Positions 21,102-32,126 of a stretch of 64,000 nt of DNA are shown piece by piece. The first letter of the stretch is position 1; the number at the start of each line of letters is the position of its first letter. The stretch covers positions 5,254,001 to 5,318,000 of the forward strand of contig OY970826.1 of the NCBI GenBank assembly GCA_963853835.1, read 5' to 3'. A program made the position numbers and the translations under genes. The notes beneath the pieces are model-generated. The model was not told the DNA's origin and searched no databases. It saw nothing but the letters and a program-made list of their open reading frames with translations. The DNA is from Calendula officinalis. Taxonomy: Eukaryota > Streptophyta > Magnoliopsida > Asterales > Asteraceae.

Positions 21102-24100
21102 GCATTCAGATCCCTGAAGAAAGTAGAACATGGCACATTGATAGTGGATGCTCAAGGCACATGACTGGAAATCTGCAAATTCTTAAGGATTTCAAGTCAT
21201 TTGATGGAGGGTATGTGGCTTTTGGTGAGAACCCGAAGGGAGGTAAGATTACAGGCAAAGGTACAGTTACTAATTGTAAAATTACCTTTGATGATGTATT
21301 TTATGTAGCTGAGCTAAAATACAATCTTGTTAGTGTGTCTCAAGTATGTGATAAAAAGAACAAGATTCTTTTTACAAATATAGAGTGCATCATTCTTTCT
21401 CCTGACTTTGTTTTAGATGAAAAATATGTAGTTTTGAGAACTCCAAGGAGAAATAATGTATATTGCCTGGATATAGGGGTAGAACTCATTTCTTCAAATG
21501 AGGTCAACTGTTTTTTATCCAAAGCAAACACTACTGAATCAGAACTATGGCATAGAAGGATGTGTCACACAAACTTTAAAAATATGAACAATTTAGTAAG
21601 AAAGAATTTAGTAATTGGGTTACCACAAAAACAGTTCATGTGTGATCATCACTGTGTTGCATGCCTAAAAGGTAAACAACATAAGTCTTCTCATAAGTCC
21701 AAAATTGTAAATTCTATTTATGTTCCTTTACAACTCTTACATATGGACCTTTTGGACCTACAAATGTAATGATTATTGGAAAGAAACAATATTGTCTTGT
21801 TATTACCGATGACTTTTCAAGATATACATGGGTTTTCTTTCTTAGGACAAAAGATGAAACAAGTGAACTCATCAAGAATTTAATTGTTAAACTGGAGAAT
21901 ACATCTGATCAAAAAGTTAAAGCTATAAGATGTGATAATGGCACAGAATTTAAAAATGCTAACTTAATTAACTTTTGTAATACTAAAGGTATTGACAGGC
22001 AATACAGCTCACCTAGAACTCCTCAACAAAATGGTGTAGCTGAAAGAAGAAATAGAACCATCATTGAAGCAGCAAGATCAATGCTTGCAGACTCAAAATT
22101 ACCAATCACTTTTTGGGCTGAAGCTGTCAATACTGCCTGTTATGTACAAAACAGAGTATTAATAGTTAAGCCACTCTATAACACACCATATGAACTTTTT
22201 AACAAAAGAAAACCTTCTATAAGTTTCTTAAAATCATTTGGTTGTCCTTGTACTGTTTTGATTACAAGAGAACAAATTGGTAAATTTGACTGTAAAGCTG
22301 ATGATGGAATTTTTGTGGGATACTCTACTCAAAGCAAATCTTACAGAGTGTTCAACAAAAGATTAAGGATTATTGAAGAAAGCATCAATGTATCCTTTAA
22401 TGAAAGTATACCTAATGAACAAGGTGATTCAAATGGTCAAGAAGAGATGAGATACATAGTAGTTAATACTGAGTCCACAATTAACATTGAGGATAGTAGT
22501 TACTCAGACAGTAGTGAATCAGATAATGAGGACAGTAGTAATTCAAATACTACTGATCCCAGTAATAACATCAATACTACTGATCCCAGTAATAACATCA
22601 ATACTACTGATCCCAATGATAACATCAATACTACTGATCCCAGTAATAACATCAATACTACTGATCTCAGTAGTAACTCAGATCTAGCAAATGATGATGA
22701 ACCAAATATCAATGACAATGAAGAATCTGAAGAAACTCAATTACCTGAGACAAATGAATCCAATCTTGAAAATCAACTAGCTGTTGAAAAAGCTACAAAC
22801 TCAAGGACTCAGAAGAACCATCCATTAGATAATGTTTTAAGTGATGTTAACTCGTCACTACAAACAAGAAGCAAATTAAATAAAAGTCTAATTACAAACA
22901 TGTGTAACATAAGTTTAATTGCTAATGAATGTTTGTTTGAATGTTTTCTATCACAGGATGAACCAAAGAAGATTCAACAAGCAATGAAGGATTCAAACTG
23001 GATTGAGGCAATGCAAGAAGAACTCCTTCAATTCAAATTACAAGCTGTTTGGACACTTGTACCTCTACCCAAAGGAAAAAGAGCCATTGGAACAAGATGG
23101 ATCTTTAGAAACAAGAAAGATGAAAGAGGTATTGTGATCAAAAACAAAGCCAGACTTGTTGCCCAAGGATACACTCAAGAAGAAGGCATAGACTATGATG
23201 AAGTATATGCTCCTGTTGCTAGAATTGAAGCAATAAGGATATTCTTAGCATATGCTTCATTCAAGAAGTTTAAAGTCTATCAAATGGATGTAAAGAGTGC
23301 ATTCCTGTATGGAAAAATTGAAGAAGAAGTATATGTGTGTCAACCTCCAGGTTTTGAGGATCCAAAACATGGTGACTATGTATTCAAACTAGACAAAGCT
23401 CTGTATGGCCTACATCAGGCACCAAGAGCATGGTATGATACATTATCAACATACTTGTTGAAGAATGATTTTAAAAGAGGATCTATTGACAAGACTCTAT
23501 TTACAAGAAAATTCAAAGATGATATACTACTGGTTCAAATCTATGTAGATGATATCATCTTTGGATCAATAAATGATCTATTGTGTAAAGAGTTTGAAGA
23601 TCTTATGCAAACCAAATTTAAGATGAGCTCCATGGGTCCAATGAACTTCTTCCTTGAACTCCAAGTCAGTCAAAGATCAGATGGTATTTTGATAAACCAA
23701 TCAAAATATGTTAAAGACATCTTTGAGAAGTTTGGAATGAAAGACTGCAAAAGTGCAAGTACACCAATGGAAACACACAAACACCTACATCCTGATACTG
23801 AGGGGGAGGATGTAGATGAACATTTATATAGATCAATGATCGGCTCTTTGATGTACTTAACTGCATCAAGACCTGACATTATGTATATAGTGTGTGTGTG
23901 TGTGCAAGATATCAAGCAAGACCTAAAGATCTACACTTGCAGGCTGTCAAAAGAATATTCAGATACTTGAAAGGCAAACCATCACTTGGTCTATGGTATC
24001 CACATGACTCACCATTTGAACTCATAGCCTACACAGATAGTGACTATGGAGGTGAATGTCAAGATAGATAGTCCACTTCTGGTGGATGTCAATTCTTTGG

Positions 24101-24487
24101 ATCAAGACTGGTGTCATGGCAATGTAAGAAACAAACAAATGTATCCACATCAACTGCTAAGCAGAATATGTAGCTGCATCTGCTTGTTGTGCTCAAGTAC
24201 TTTGGATTCAAAACCAGCTTCTAGACTTTGGTATCACTATTCTTAAAACTCCTATTTTCATTGATAATCAAAGTGCTATTAGTATTGTGAACAATCCAAT
24301 AAAACATTCTAAAACTAAACACATTGAAATAAGATTTCATTTTATAAGAGATTGCAATGAAAAGATGTTAATTAAAGTAGATAAAATTCATACTGACAAT
24401 CAATTAGCAGATCTTTTTACAAAAGCATTTGATGTAGGAAGATTCAGCTACTTAGTTAGCAGTATTGGAATGATTTTAATAAATTAA
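21102..24487 (+). pseudogene. copia pol: protease, integrase, reverse transcriptase, RNase H
   Basis: The protease has the active-site motif HIDSGCSRHMTG (about 21133). A GAG-pre-integrase zinc region follows (LWHRRMCH...CVACLKGKQH). The integrase core shows ITDDFSRYTWVF, IRCDNGTEF and PQQNGVAERRNRTI, the D,D,E triad. RT has MDVKSAFLYG and the catalytic YVDDIIFG (about 23545). RNase H is degraded but recognisable to about 24487 (NQLADLFTKAF). Lesions: a one-base loss in a T-run near 21750 moves the frame between pre-integrase and integrase; a run of GT dinucleotides at 23889-23903 shifts it after the RT; an in-frame stop lies at about 24070. The protease frame starts right after an acceptor-like TTGTGCAG. 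Domain order PR-INT-RT-RH identifies Ty1/copia. Confidence 0.88.
22546..22680 (+). repeat. 27-bp tandem repeat in pol
   Basis: Four to five copies of a 27-bp unit (nine residues, INTTDPSNN) built on ACTACTGAT lie in the linker between integrase and RT. The length keeps the reading frame. Confidence 0.8.
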
Positions 24488-25023
24488 TTTCTCACTCAAA
24501 ATCATGTGTAAAGTTTTTCTGTTGTAAAAAGGTTTTTCAGTGTTATTACTGATGTATTTTAAGTATGCACAAAATACTACTGGTAAGATAATACTACTGG
24601 TGTACTCACATATACTACTGGTCTCTAAAATGGTGGTTACTACTGCTAGGGTTGGTAAATTAGGTCAGTATTAACATTCAGTAGTTACTACTGACATGTA
24701 CAGTTTCTACTGATGTCAAAATCATAGATACTACTGATGTTTTCTACTGGTCTCTAATTTACTACTGGTCTTTAAAGTGTCAAAGTTACCAAACTAACCC
24801 CCATGAAAATAACCGTTGTGTTGTGATTCGAAGGGCAATTTCGTCTTTTTGCAGATCAAATCGTAAGATATAAATAGCTGAAGTCGATTAGTTTAGCATT
24901 ATCCTCACATCGATTTGCTAAATCCTCTCGATAATCCCTAAATCGCGATCATAAACCCTGTACCAGTAACAACATTCATACCTTTTCTCTCAAATCGAAC
25001 GATCAAACACAAAATCGACAACA
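24488..25023 (+). other. Spacer between pol and the extra ORF of element E
   Basis: It is non-coding and rich in ACTACTG words (about ten between 24540 and 24775). A TATAAATA word near 24867 and the following TCG/CTC-rich stretch could be a promoter for the downstream ORF, because SIRE-type extra ORFs need their own means of expression. This is a suggestion only. Confidence 0.4.
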
Positions 25024-28000
25024 ATGGCAACTCTAAAATCTCCCGAAGTCAAGACAAATCTTAAGTTTTCTGAGTTCCATAACATGTGTGCCTATCTACG
25101 AAATCCAGACGGCACAAAAGATTTTCGCCCAATCGTCATGTTCTTAAAGAACTCCTACATAAAGCTTGCACTCACTGTAAACCCTAAAGCCTATCAACAA
25201 CACCTAGTGAGTTTCTGGGAGAATGCAGAACAAGTCGATAATACAGACTTTACTAAGATAAGGTCAGTAGTAGATGGAAAAGAAATCTTCATATCAGAAC
25301 GATCAATCAGACACCATCTACAACTCCATGATGATGAAGGTATGATTTCTTTACCCAAGGAAGACCTTGTTGAATGTTTACAAAAAATGGGATATGAGGG
25401 AAGACTTGACATTGTCACTTTTCAAAAAGGTCTTCTCTCCCCACAATGGAAATTCTTAGTACACACCATTCAACACTGTCTTTCTCCAAAAAGAAGCACT
25501 TGGAATGAGTTTAACAAGTCAATAGCATCTGCTGTTGTTTGTCTTTGCACAGACCAAGTCTTCAATTTTTCAAACATGATTTTTGAAGGAATGCTTGGAA
25601 ATCTTTCAACTTCAAAATTTTTAATGTATCCAAGATTCCTTCAACATTTAATAAATTGTGAATTACAAAACTTGTCAACTCCTAAAAACATTTTTACTAC
25701 TCCTGAGTTGAACAAGAAAGTTTTCTCTAATATGAGAAAACAATTTAAATTTTCGGGCAAGGAAACCCCTCTGTTTCCTAACATGATCAAAGATCACCCC
25801 ATTCTTGGAGAAGGTTCAAACATCAATATAAACCAAATTGAACCACAACCCACTCCATCACCCCCAAATGCAGCCCAAACACAACCCCAAACATTCACTC
25901 AATCAACAACCCAATTAGATGTCCTGAATGTGTCCCAGGTACATGAGATCACACCTCAGAGTGCTACTCTTCACTCTGAGGAAGACCAGACCATTACCAA
26001 ACAAAATTCAAAAACTTACAAAAGGAAGAAAACTTCCTTAAAGGACACCAGGGGACCAATTGAGTCAAATCCAGACTCCAAGAGTTGTCCTCCAAGGAGG
26101 TGAGAGGGCATGATGAAAGGGCTCTCACTACTGATGCCCCAAAGGTGGGTGCACAGGACAGTGAGAACATAAATAGGACCCAGACCTCGGCAACTTTAAG
26201 TGATGACTCACAATTTGAGGCATTACTTAGAGGACCCCGGTGCCAAGAAACCATAAGGGGAGATGTTACTGCTTCTTCTAGGAAGGAGAGTACATCTAAA
26301 CAACCCATTTCATCACCAAGAAGTGATGAGGGTAGAGCTGAACTTGTTGATTTGACGGAAAGGATGGAAACCCTTAAAGCCATTGTACCTGTTAGTGAGC
26401 CCGATGATCTTGCTAGAAGGAGTGAGGGCAGTATTGAACAAAAACAATTGACGGATAGGATGGAAAACCTTGAAACAATTGTACAGGATTGTCTGAAATA
26501 TTTAACAAATCAAGGGAAGACCATGACCTATATGAAGAAGCACATTAACACAATCAACAAAAGAATGAAATTATATGAGCACAAGCTTCATCAACAAACA
26601 AAAATTATAAGGAGGCTGAAAAAGAAGGTTGATAGTAGTGATGCTCCACCAGTTGAGCTCACTAAGGGGGAGAAGGACAACATACAAAGCATGATAGATG
26701 AATCTATTGCAGCAGCATCAACTTCTCTCCTCAATCTTAAAGAAACAAAGATTGATGAAGGCCAGGTTAATGATGAAAACCTAGAAAAGATGGATATTAC
26801 TGATAAGGCTACTACTACTGCTCCTATGGAAGAACAAGCTCAACAAGAAGCATCAGTAGTAACTCCTACTACTACTGATGTCACAGCAGTAGTAAATCAA
26901 GAAGAGGCATCAAACACTACTGATGCCCTATCAGTAGTAATTCCTGAAGACATACCAGTAGTAGCTACCTTGGCTACTACTGATGATATTATTGAGCTGC
27001 CACCACTACTTGAGCCTGCAGTAATAATTCCACCATCACCAGCAACAAAGTCAACACAATTGGTGGTGAAAGACATTGATGATGATATCAACTGGTTAGA
27101 AGTTGATGAATGCACTCTACCTCCACATCCTAAAATACTTCCCATGTCACAAATACACACCTATGGTCACAAATTTAGAATTGAAGCTGCACCAGATAAA
27201 AAGAGTGACAATTACATAGGAAAGGGAAAGGAAATTGCTGATGAAGACCAACCTAACAGAGCACAAGGTCATGAAATGGTCAACAAAATCAATTATGCTA
27301 AATCAGCCAAGCAGGATAGGTGGAAAGTAAAAAGGGCAAATTATTTGAAGAAGGTTGAAGCCTCTCTAGCCATTGAGAACAGAAAATTAGCAGAAAGGGC
27401 TAGAATACTAAGACAACCCTTCACAGAAATAAAATTGGCCGATATAGCTGACATATCAAAACTGCCACAATTTCAACACAAGGTCAAAACCAAACAAGTT
27501 GCAGAAACCAGAAAAGAATTACAACGAAGAGAACTACAAAAAATAAGGCAACTTGAATCTGAAACAATAGAACTTTTTGAAGCACAAGTACAAGAATGCA
27601 AAGAGCAGAAGGCTGATATGGCAGAAGAATTTGCAGACAAGAAGAAAGAAATGGTCACATTCTTGAAGTCAAGAGGCCACAATACCAAGGCCTTTGGAAG
27701 AATGAAGTTGATCAATTTAATAGAGAAGTACTGTGTGGAGAAGAAGAAGGACCTTCTTGAACAAAAGATTAAAGATAAGGACACCACAAAGATTGAACAG
27801 ATAAACTCCAAAGAAATGAAAGAAAGAAAAACTATAACTGGTGAAACATCTGGTGAACTCTCTTTAACTACAAGAAAAAGGAAGGCTGATCAATCTGAAC
27901 TAGAACAACCAAAGAAGAAACTACAAATAGTTCAAGTTCATGATCTTCCTATTGCTCCCCTAGAAAGCAATCCAATCATCAACTGGAGATGTATAGATGA

Positions 28001-28532
28001 TGTGATTGAGATTGTTAGAGAAGATCAGGTCACTCAAAGATTTAGAGCTTGGAAACCATTAGTCATGTCTCTAACCAGAAGTGACATAATCAAGATGTTG
28101 ATTATTGGTAAACCAAGAATGACCAAGAAGACCTGGAAGAATTCAGCTGCAGGTTACATTACAGAAATGATTGATGCTGCTTTCTATCCAAATGAATATC
28201 CAGAGAAGTTTACAAATCCAGAGAATATTCAAGCCTGGAATGTGCTACCAACAGTCAACATGTACTTCTTTGAATATACAAGAAAGAAGTGTAATTTATT
28301 CCTATATGAAAAAGAGTATCCTCACTCTGAGAAGACTCTTTATCAAATTTGGTGCATGAATTTTATTAAACCTAATGATGCTGTGATGTTCCAAAACAAA
28401 TTGAATGAATTTGTGAAAAAGATCAGCAAATATATTATTGCACAAAGGAATAAAAGAAACCAACAGACTTTAGAAGGTGATCAAAGAAGAGCAAAACTGT
28501 TGGAAGAAAAGGAAAAGAAGAAGAAGATGTGA
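25024..28532 (+). pseudogene. Extra ORF downstream of pol (SIRE-type envelope-like position), frameshifted once
   Basis: An ATG at 25024 opens a 359-residue frame ending at 26103. A second frame of 815 codons (26085-28532) overlaps it, so one small indel near 26090 probably split a single protein of about 1,170 residues. The N-terminal third looks globular (SFWENAEQ, LSPQWKFLVHTIQHCL, MYPRFLQHLINCEL). The middle is acidic and Thr/Val/Ala-rich, with ACTACTG-derived TTD/SVV stretches. The C-terminal part has charged coiled coils (about 27330-27790) and a globular end (WRCIDDVIEIVRED, KPRMTKKTW). There is no signal peptide or clear membrane helix, so an envelope role is not supported. A distant relative is seen in element D (36790-34940). 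Function unknown. Confidence 0.65.
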
Positions 28533-28570
28533 AAAAGAAACTTGATTGATTAAAAGAGAATCAATAAGTT

Positions 28571-28581
28571 TAGGGGGAGAT
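28571..28581 (+). promoter_or_regulatory. Polypurine tract of element E
   Basis: TAGGGGGAGAT immediately precedes the 3' LTR, the normal place for plus-strand priming. Confidence 0.8.
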
Positions 28582-29216
28582 TGTTAGAACAAATCACAGT
28601 TCAACTTATTTATTACTGATGCTGCAGTTAGTACTGACCTTAGTTAATACTGGTGAAGACTATGGTTAATACTGATAGGGCAGAAACACTTAATACTGGT
28701 GAGTTGATACTGGTGAAGACTATAACTAACTTAGTACTGGTCATGCATAAAGAGAAGATACTACTGATCAGTCGTAGTTACTACTGACATTGGTTTTGGA
28801 TTTACTACTGATCATCACATTTACTACTGGTGATTGCAGTTACTACTGGTATGCGCGTAATTGAAGCTGATCAAGTCCGAAATCTTCGCAAAGTTAGTTA
28901 TAGAATATATTCAATGTATATTAATGTAAATACGTTTATATACGATAATTTATCAACGTCCTAGTATAACTAGGATAGTTTGTTAGGCTTCAAGGACTAT
29001 ATATATAGTTCCCTACGAATTGTAAACGTACGTGTGTATTGTTAATCTAATAATATACATTGAAGCTTTTTGTGAAACTGTTCTTCGTAATACGTCTTAT
29101 TATTCATACAGTTAATTGTTCTTAACATATCGATATAGTGTTAATCCGTTGTAACTTCTATCATCGATTAGATCTAAAGGTGATTATTAACTCATTATAG
29201 TTAATCGATCCTGATA
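28582..29216 (+). repeat. 3' LTR of element E (Y-type)
   Basis: It begins TGTTAGAACAAATC and ends GATCCTGATA, where F has GATCCTGACA. The first 280 bases hold a dozen TACTACTG/TACTGGT words. The second half matches the F LTR. It is 635 bp and not homologous to the LTR at 15514. Confidence 0.78.
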
Positions 29217-29385
29217 GGCGGCGTTGGCGGAGGTGAGGGAGATGAGATTGGTCATTTGGTCAGTAAGATTGGTTGGGTTGTCATCGGAAGTGGAAGGTTC
29301 TCGGCGAGGAGGCATAATGAGTAGGTAGAATGAAAGCACCAATGATATTAGCCAGTAGAGTTGGCAAGACTCCAAGAAGATTAAG
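29217..29385 (-). pseudogene. Gypsy gag start fragment
   Basis: On the minus strand, a short leader (TTGGTGCTTTCATTC) precedes an ATG at about 29318. Its product begins MPPRREPSTSDDNPTNLTDQ, the usual opening of plant Ty3/gypsy gag proteins. The fragment is cut off at 29217 by the end of element E's LTR. It is probably what is left of the DNA into which the right-hand parent of E had inserted. Confidence 0.6.
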
Positions 29386-29493
29386 ATAAGATAGAAGGAC
29401 TTTGGGGCAATTTTCTGATGATCTATTCATATGCAAACAATACATTTAAATAAGGGAAATAAAATGCATGCTCTCCTACTTTTTAGCACTAAG

Positions 29494-29796
29494 TGAAAAG
29501 CACAATAACACTGATTCAATCCATTAAGTGATGTTGATGATGATTTTAGTGAGAAAGATGAAGAACAAAATTAGGGTTTTAGTGAGAGAAAGTAGAGAGA
29601 AGTTGAGAGAACAAATGCAGAGAAATTGAAATGATTAATTGTGCAAAAGTTAAAGATTTAAGCCTTACATGTTGGTATTTATACCATGGCTTAAAACTTG
29701 GTTAGTTAGGACTAATTCCTAAACAAAACTTAACATCTATACAATGTTTCACTTTTACCCCCTAGACTATCTATTACAACTTTCTAGTACCTAACA
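29494..29796 (-). repeat. 3' LTR of element D
   Basis: On the plus strand it reads TGAAAAGCAC ... GTACCTAACA. It is followed by AATCTCCCCCTTTG, the polypurine tract on the other strand. A GGTATAAATACC word (minus strand, about 29675) is a likely TATA box. Confidence 0.88.
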
Positions 29797-29808
29797 ATCT
29801 CCCCCTTT

Positions 29809-32110
29809 GTAATAGTAGACTAGGTTGCATATCTTTGAAGACTTCTGTGTTTGTAAGGCTGGAGCTGAGATTTGAACCGTTGAGCAGTTATGTTGATAAA
29901 ACAGCATCAGCCTTTGATCATCGTTGACAGACATACTTTTAAATGGCTTTTCAACCAATATAAAGTATTCCAGAAGACTTCATGCACATCGACTGAATGT
30001 AGACCCATAGATAGAGCGGTTAGCAGCGGAAGTCCTTTCTTGAAGTTGTGGCATTTGTCGATTTGCTGCAGATCCTTGGTTCCTGATGTTTGTTGAAGTT
30101 GAAGCAGTGCGGAATGTTGATATGTTGTGGATTTTCTGACCGTTGTTGATAATGTTGGAGTACGGTCATAGAATCCCTTATCTGATTTATTGACTGTTGT
30201 TGATAAGATTGAAGTACAGTCATCAGATTTTCTATCAGACATAGAGACCGTTGTTGATAAGAATGGAGTACGGTCGTCTGATCTTCGCACAAGAATGTAT
30301 CAGGGTAACCCAGGATCACATAGATTGCCTGTTAGCACAACAGTTACAGAAACTGTGTGACCTACGTTCAGTGTTGGCATTGATGTTAGCACTGGTAGGA
30401 TTTCCATTCAATCATCGTGGAATACCAATAATTTTGGTATCACTATGAATGTTCCGGCAATATCTCAAAGATATGCTTGGTAGAGTGCCTGTGTCCTAGA
30501 GAAATTTAATTCGGTTCTAGACTCTATATGTGGACAAACGAAGGCGAGGACTGGAGGTGGGTCCTCTTTTTCAATATCAACAATCTCCAAATGAGATGTC
30601 GATAGTGGATGTGGTTATCTCCGTGATTTTGAAACAAGTACTTTTTGTACTTGAGTGGTCAGTGGGGGTTGTGCATTGCATCACTGGGTCCATGATGTCT
30701 TAATCAGAAAGCAACATATGCAATCTGATATAGATGAGGTTACCCGGTCATTTGTTCGGTTGAGGGAGGGTTTTCCGTTTTCTTTTAACCCTTTCACACA
30801 CGCTCCTCACTCAACTCACTTTTTCATTTTTCAACCACACCCTCGTTTTTGTTTTTACCATGTGATAAGCTGATTTGCACCCCATACTTCATACCCCCCC
30901 TCTCAAATTTTTACCTCAGCGCACCCCAATCAAGATCCCATGATACTTGATTCTGCTCACCTAGACCTAGGGACCCTCACTTTTTAGTTCCTATATTGTC
31001 GGTGGCTCCGGGGAAGATCATGCTGGGTTTAGCAGATCATAGGAGTAATTTGAGAGTGGACTATTACGCTCATGTGCATTTTAATCAGCTTTCAAGATGT
31101 TGCATTTTAGTTCACATGGATTTTTCATCGGAATTTTATGTGTTTCCGGTATAAGTTGTTGCCTGAATGATTTTGAAGTTTAAGGCACAGCAACTTTGTT
31201 CTTTTAAGGTAACACCGGACTCACATAGAGTATCCGTTGGCACACGGTATGAATCTGTAGTCGTTTGCACAACCGTTGATTCAAATGTGTGACCTGCGTT
31301 TAGAGTTGGCGTGATTTTAGCTCTAGCAGGATTTCCACTCGATCCTCGTGAAACATCATATTGTGATGCCACTACGAGTGTTCCGATGGATTCACGGAGA
31401 TCCATGTTTGTAGTGCAGGTGTCCTATATTGGAAATATTCTTGGGGGTGAGAACTAGACACACTGTGCATACAAAGAGACTTAACCCGGGGCAGGAGGTT
31501 ATTATTATTCAATACCGACGTACTCCGAATGAGTAGTCAGTAGCTTTTGTGCTACGTCCCCTGATGAAATGAAACAAATCCATGTTGAGAGGAATTTGAG
31601 TAGTTGGTGGTGGCGTGCATTTGCTTTACTGGGCCAGTAAAGTCTAGTGAAACATTCAACGAATGAATGATCACCTATTTAATTGGTTGCCCGGTTTGTT
31701 TTCGGTTTGGATGCACTCATAAGGTGTGTTTTCTTTGATTTATCATGTTTTCACATCACCTTGCACTCACCTATTACTATACCCTAGACCTAAACCCTCA
31801 CATTTACCAGTTGGCTGAAATATTTCCCTGGGAAGGTGTGGCCGGATCTGGCAAATCATGGGAAGGTATGTCTTTTGAAGTAGTAAGTAACGAGAATTAA
31901 AAGAATTTGTAATAAACAGATGCAATCTTTACTAGAGAACTAGTAAAGAGATCGTTTACGGATATTACAACAACTTATGATTAACGTTACAAACATACAA
32001 CTTTTTATTTGGGTATTTTGTTTTTGTTTTTCTGAATTTTCTCCCCCTAGAAATAATAATTCTCCCCCTAGAATTAATATTTCTCCCCCTCGACAAAACA
32101 AAAGTAATTG
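29809..32110 (-). repeat. Conserved non-coding 3' region of element D
   Basis: Read on the minus strand it follows the 3' regions of A and B block for block: the CCCCCT hairpin triplet (32041-32095), the two duplicated modules (31700-31130 and 30720-30300) and the final AT-rich part, which is shorter in D (the GGGGGAG words of A near 11118 and 11172 were not found here). Only short, non-shared ORFs occur. It has no similarity to pol. Confidence 0.65.
32041..32095 (-). promoter_or_regulatory. Triple polypurine block with hairpin in D
   Basis: Three TCTCCCCCT words (minus strand AGGGGGAGA). The arms AGAATTAATATT (32070-32081) and AATAATAATTCT (32052-32063) pair with one mismatch around a CCCCCT loop. 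It is equivalent to 9082-9140 in A. Confidence 0.55.
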
Positions 32111-32126
32111 ACAAGTTTTGAGATCG

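Larger units (their letters stand above)
15514..29216 (+). mobile_element. Element E: SIRE-like Ty1/copia retrotransposon, disabled and with unlike LTRs
   Basis: Order: LTR (15514-16028), primer site, gag, protease, integrase, RT, RNase H, a long extra ORF (25024-28532), polypurine tract (28571-28581), LTR (28582-29216). A large ORF after pol is typical of the SIRE/Maximus lineage. A gypsy-type solo LTR (16418-18882) sits in gag. The left LTR is of the type found in the EXO70 intron (X), while the right LTR is of the type of element F (Y). The flanks AAACA and GGCGG do not match. The copy is thus probably a recombinant. Several stops and frameshifts make it inactive. Confidence 0.8.

Noticed and set aside
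25024..28532. Retroviral-type envelope protein in the extra ORF of E
   Set aside because: No signal peptide, no transmembrane anchor and no glycoprotein features; only the position after pol fits.
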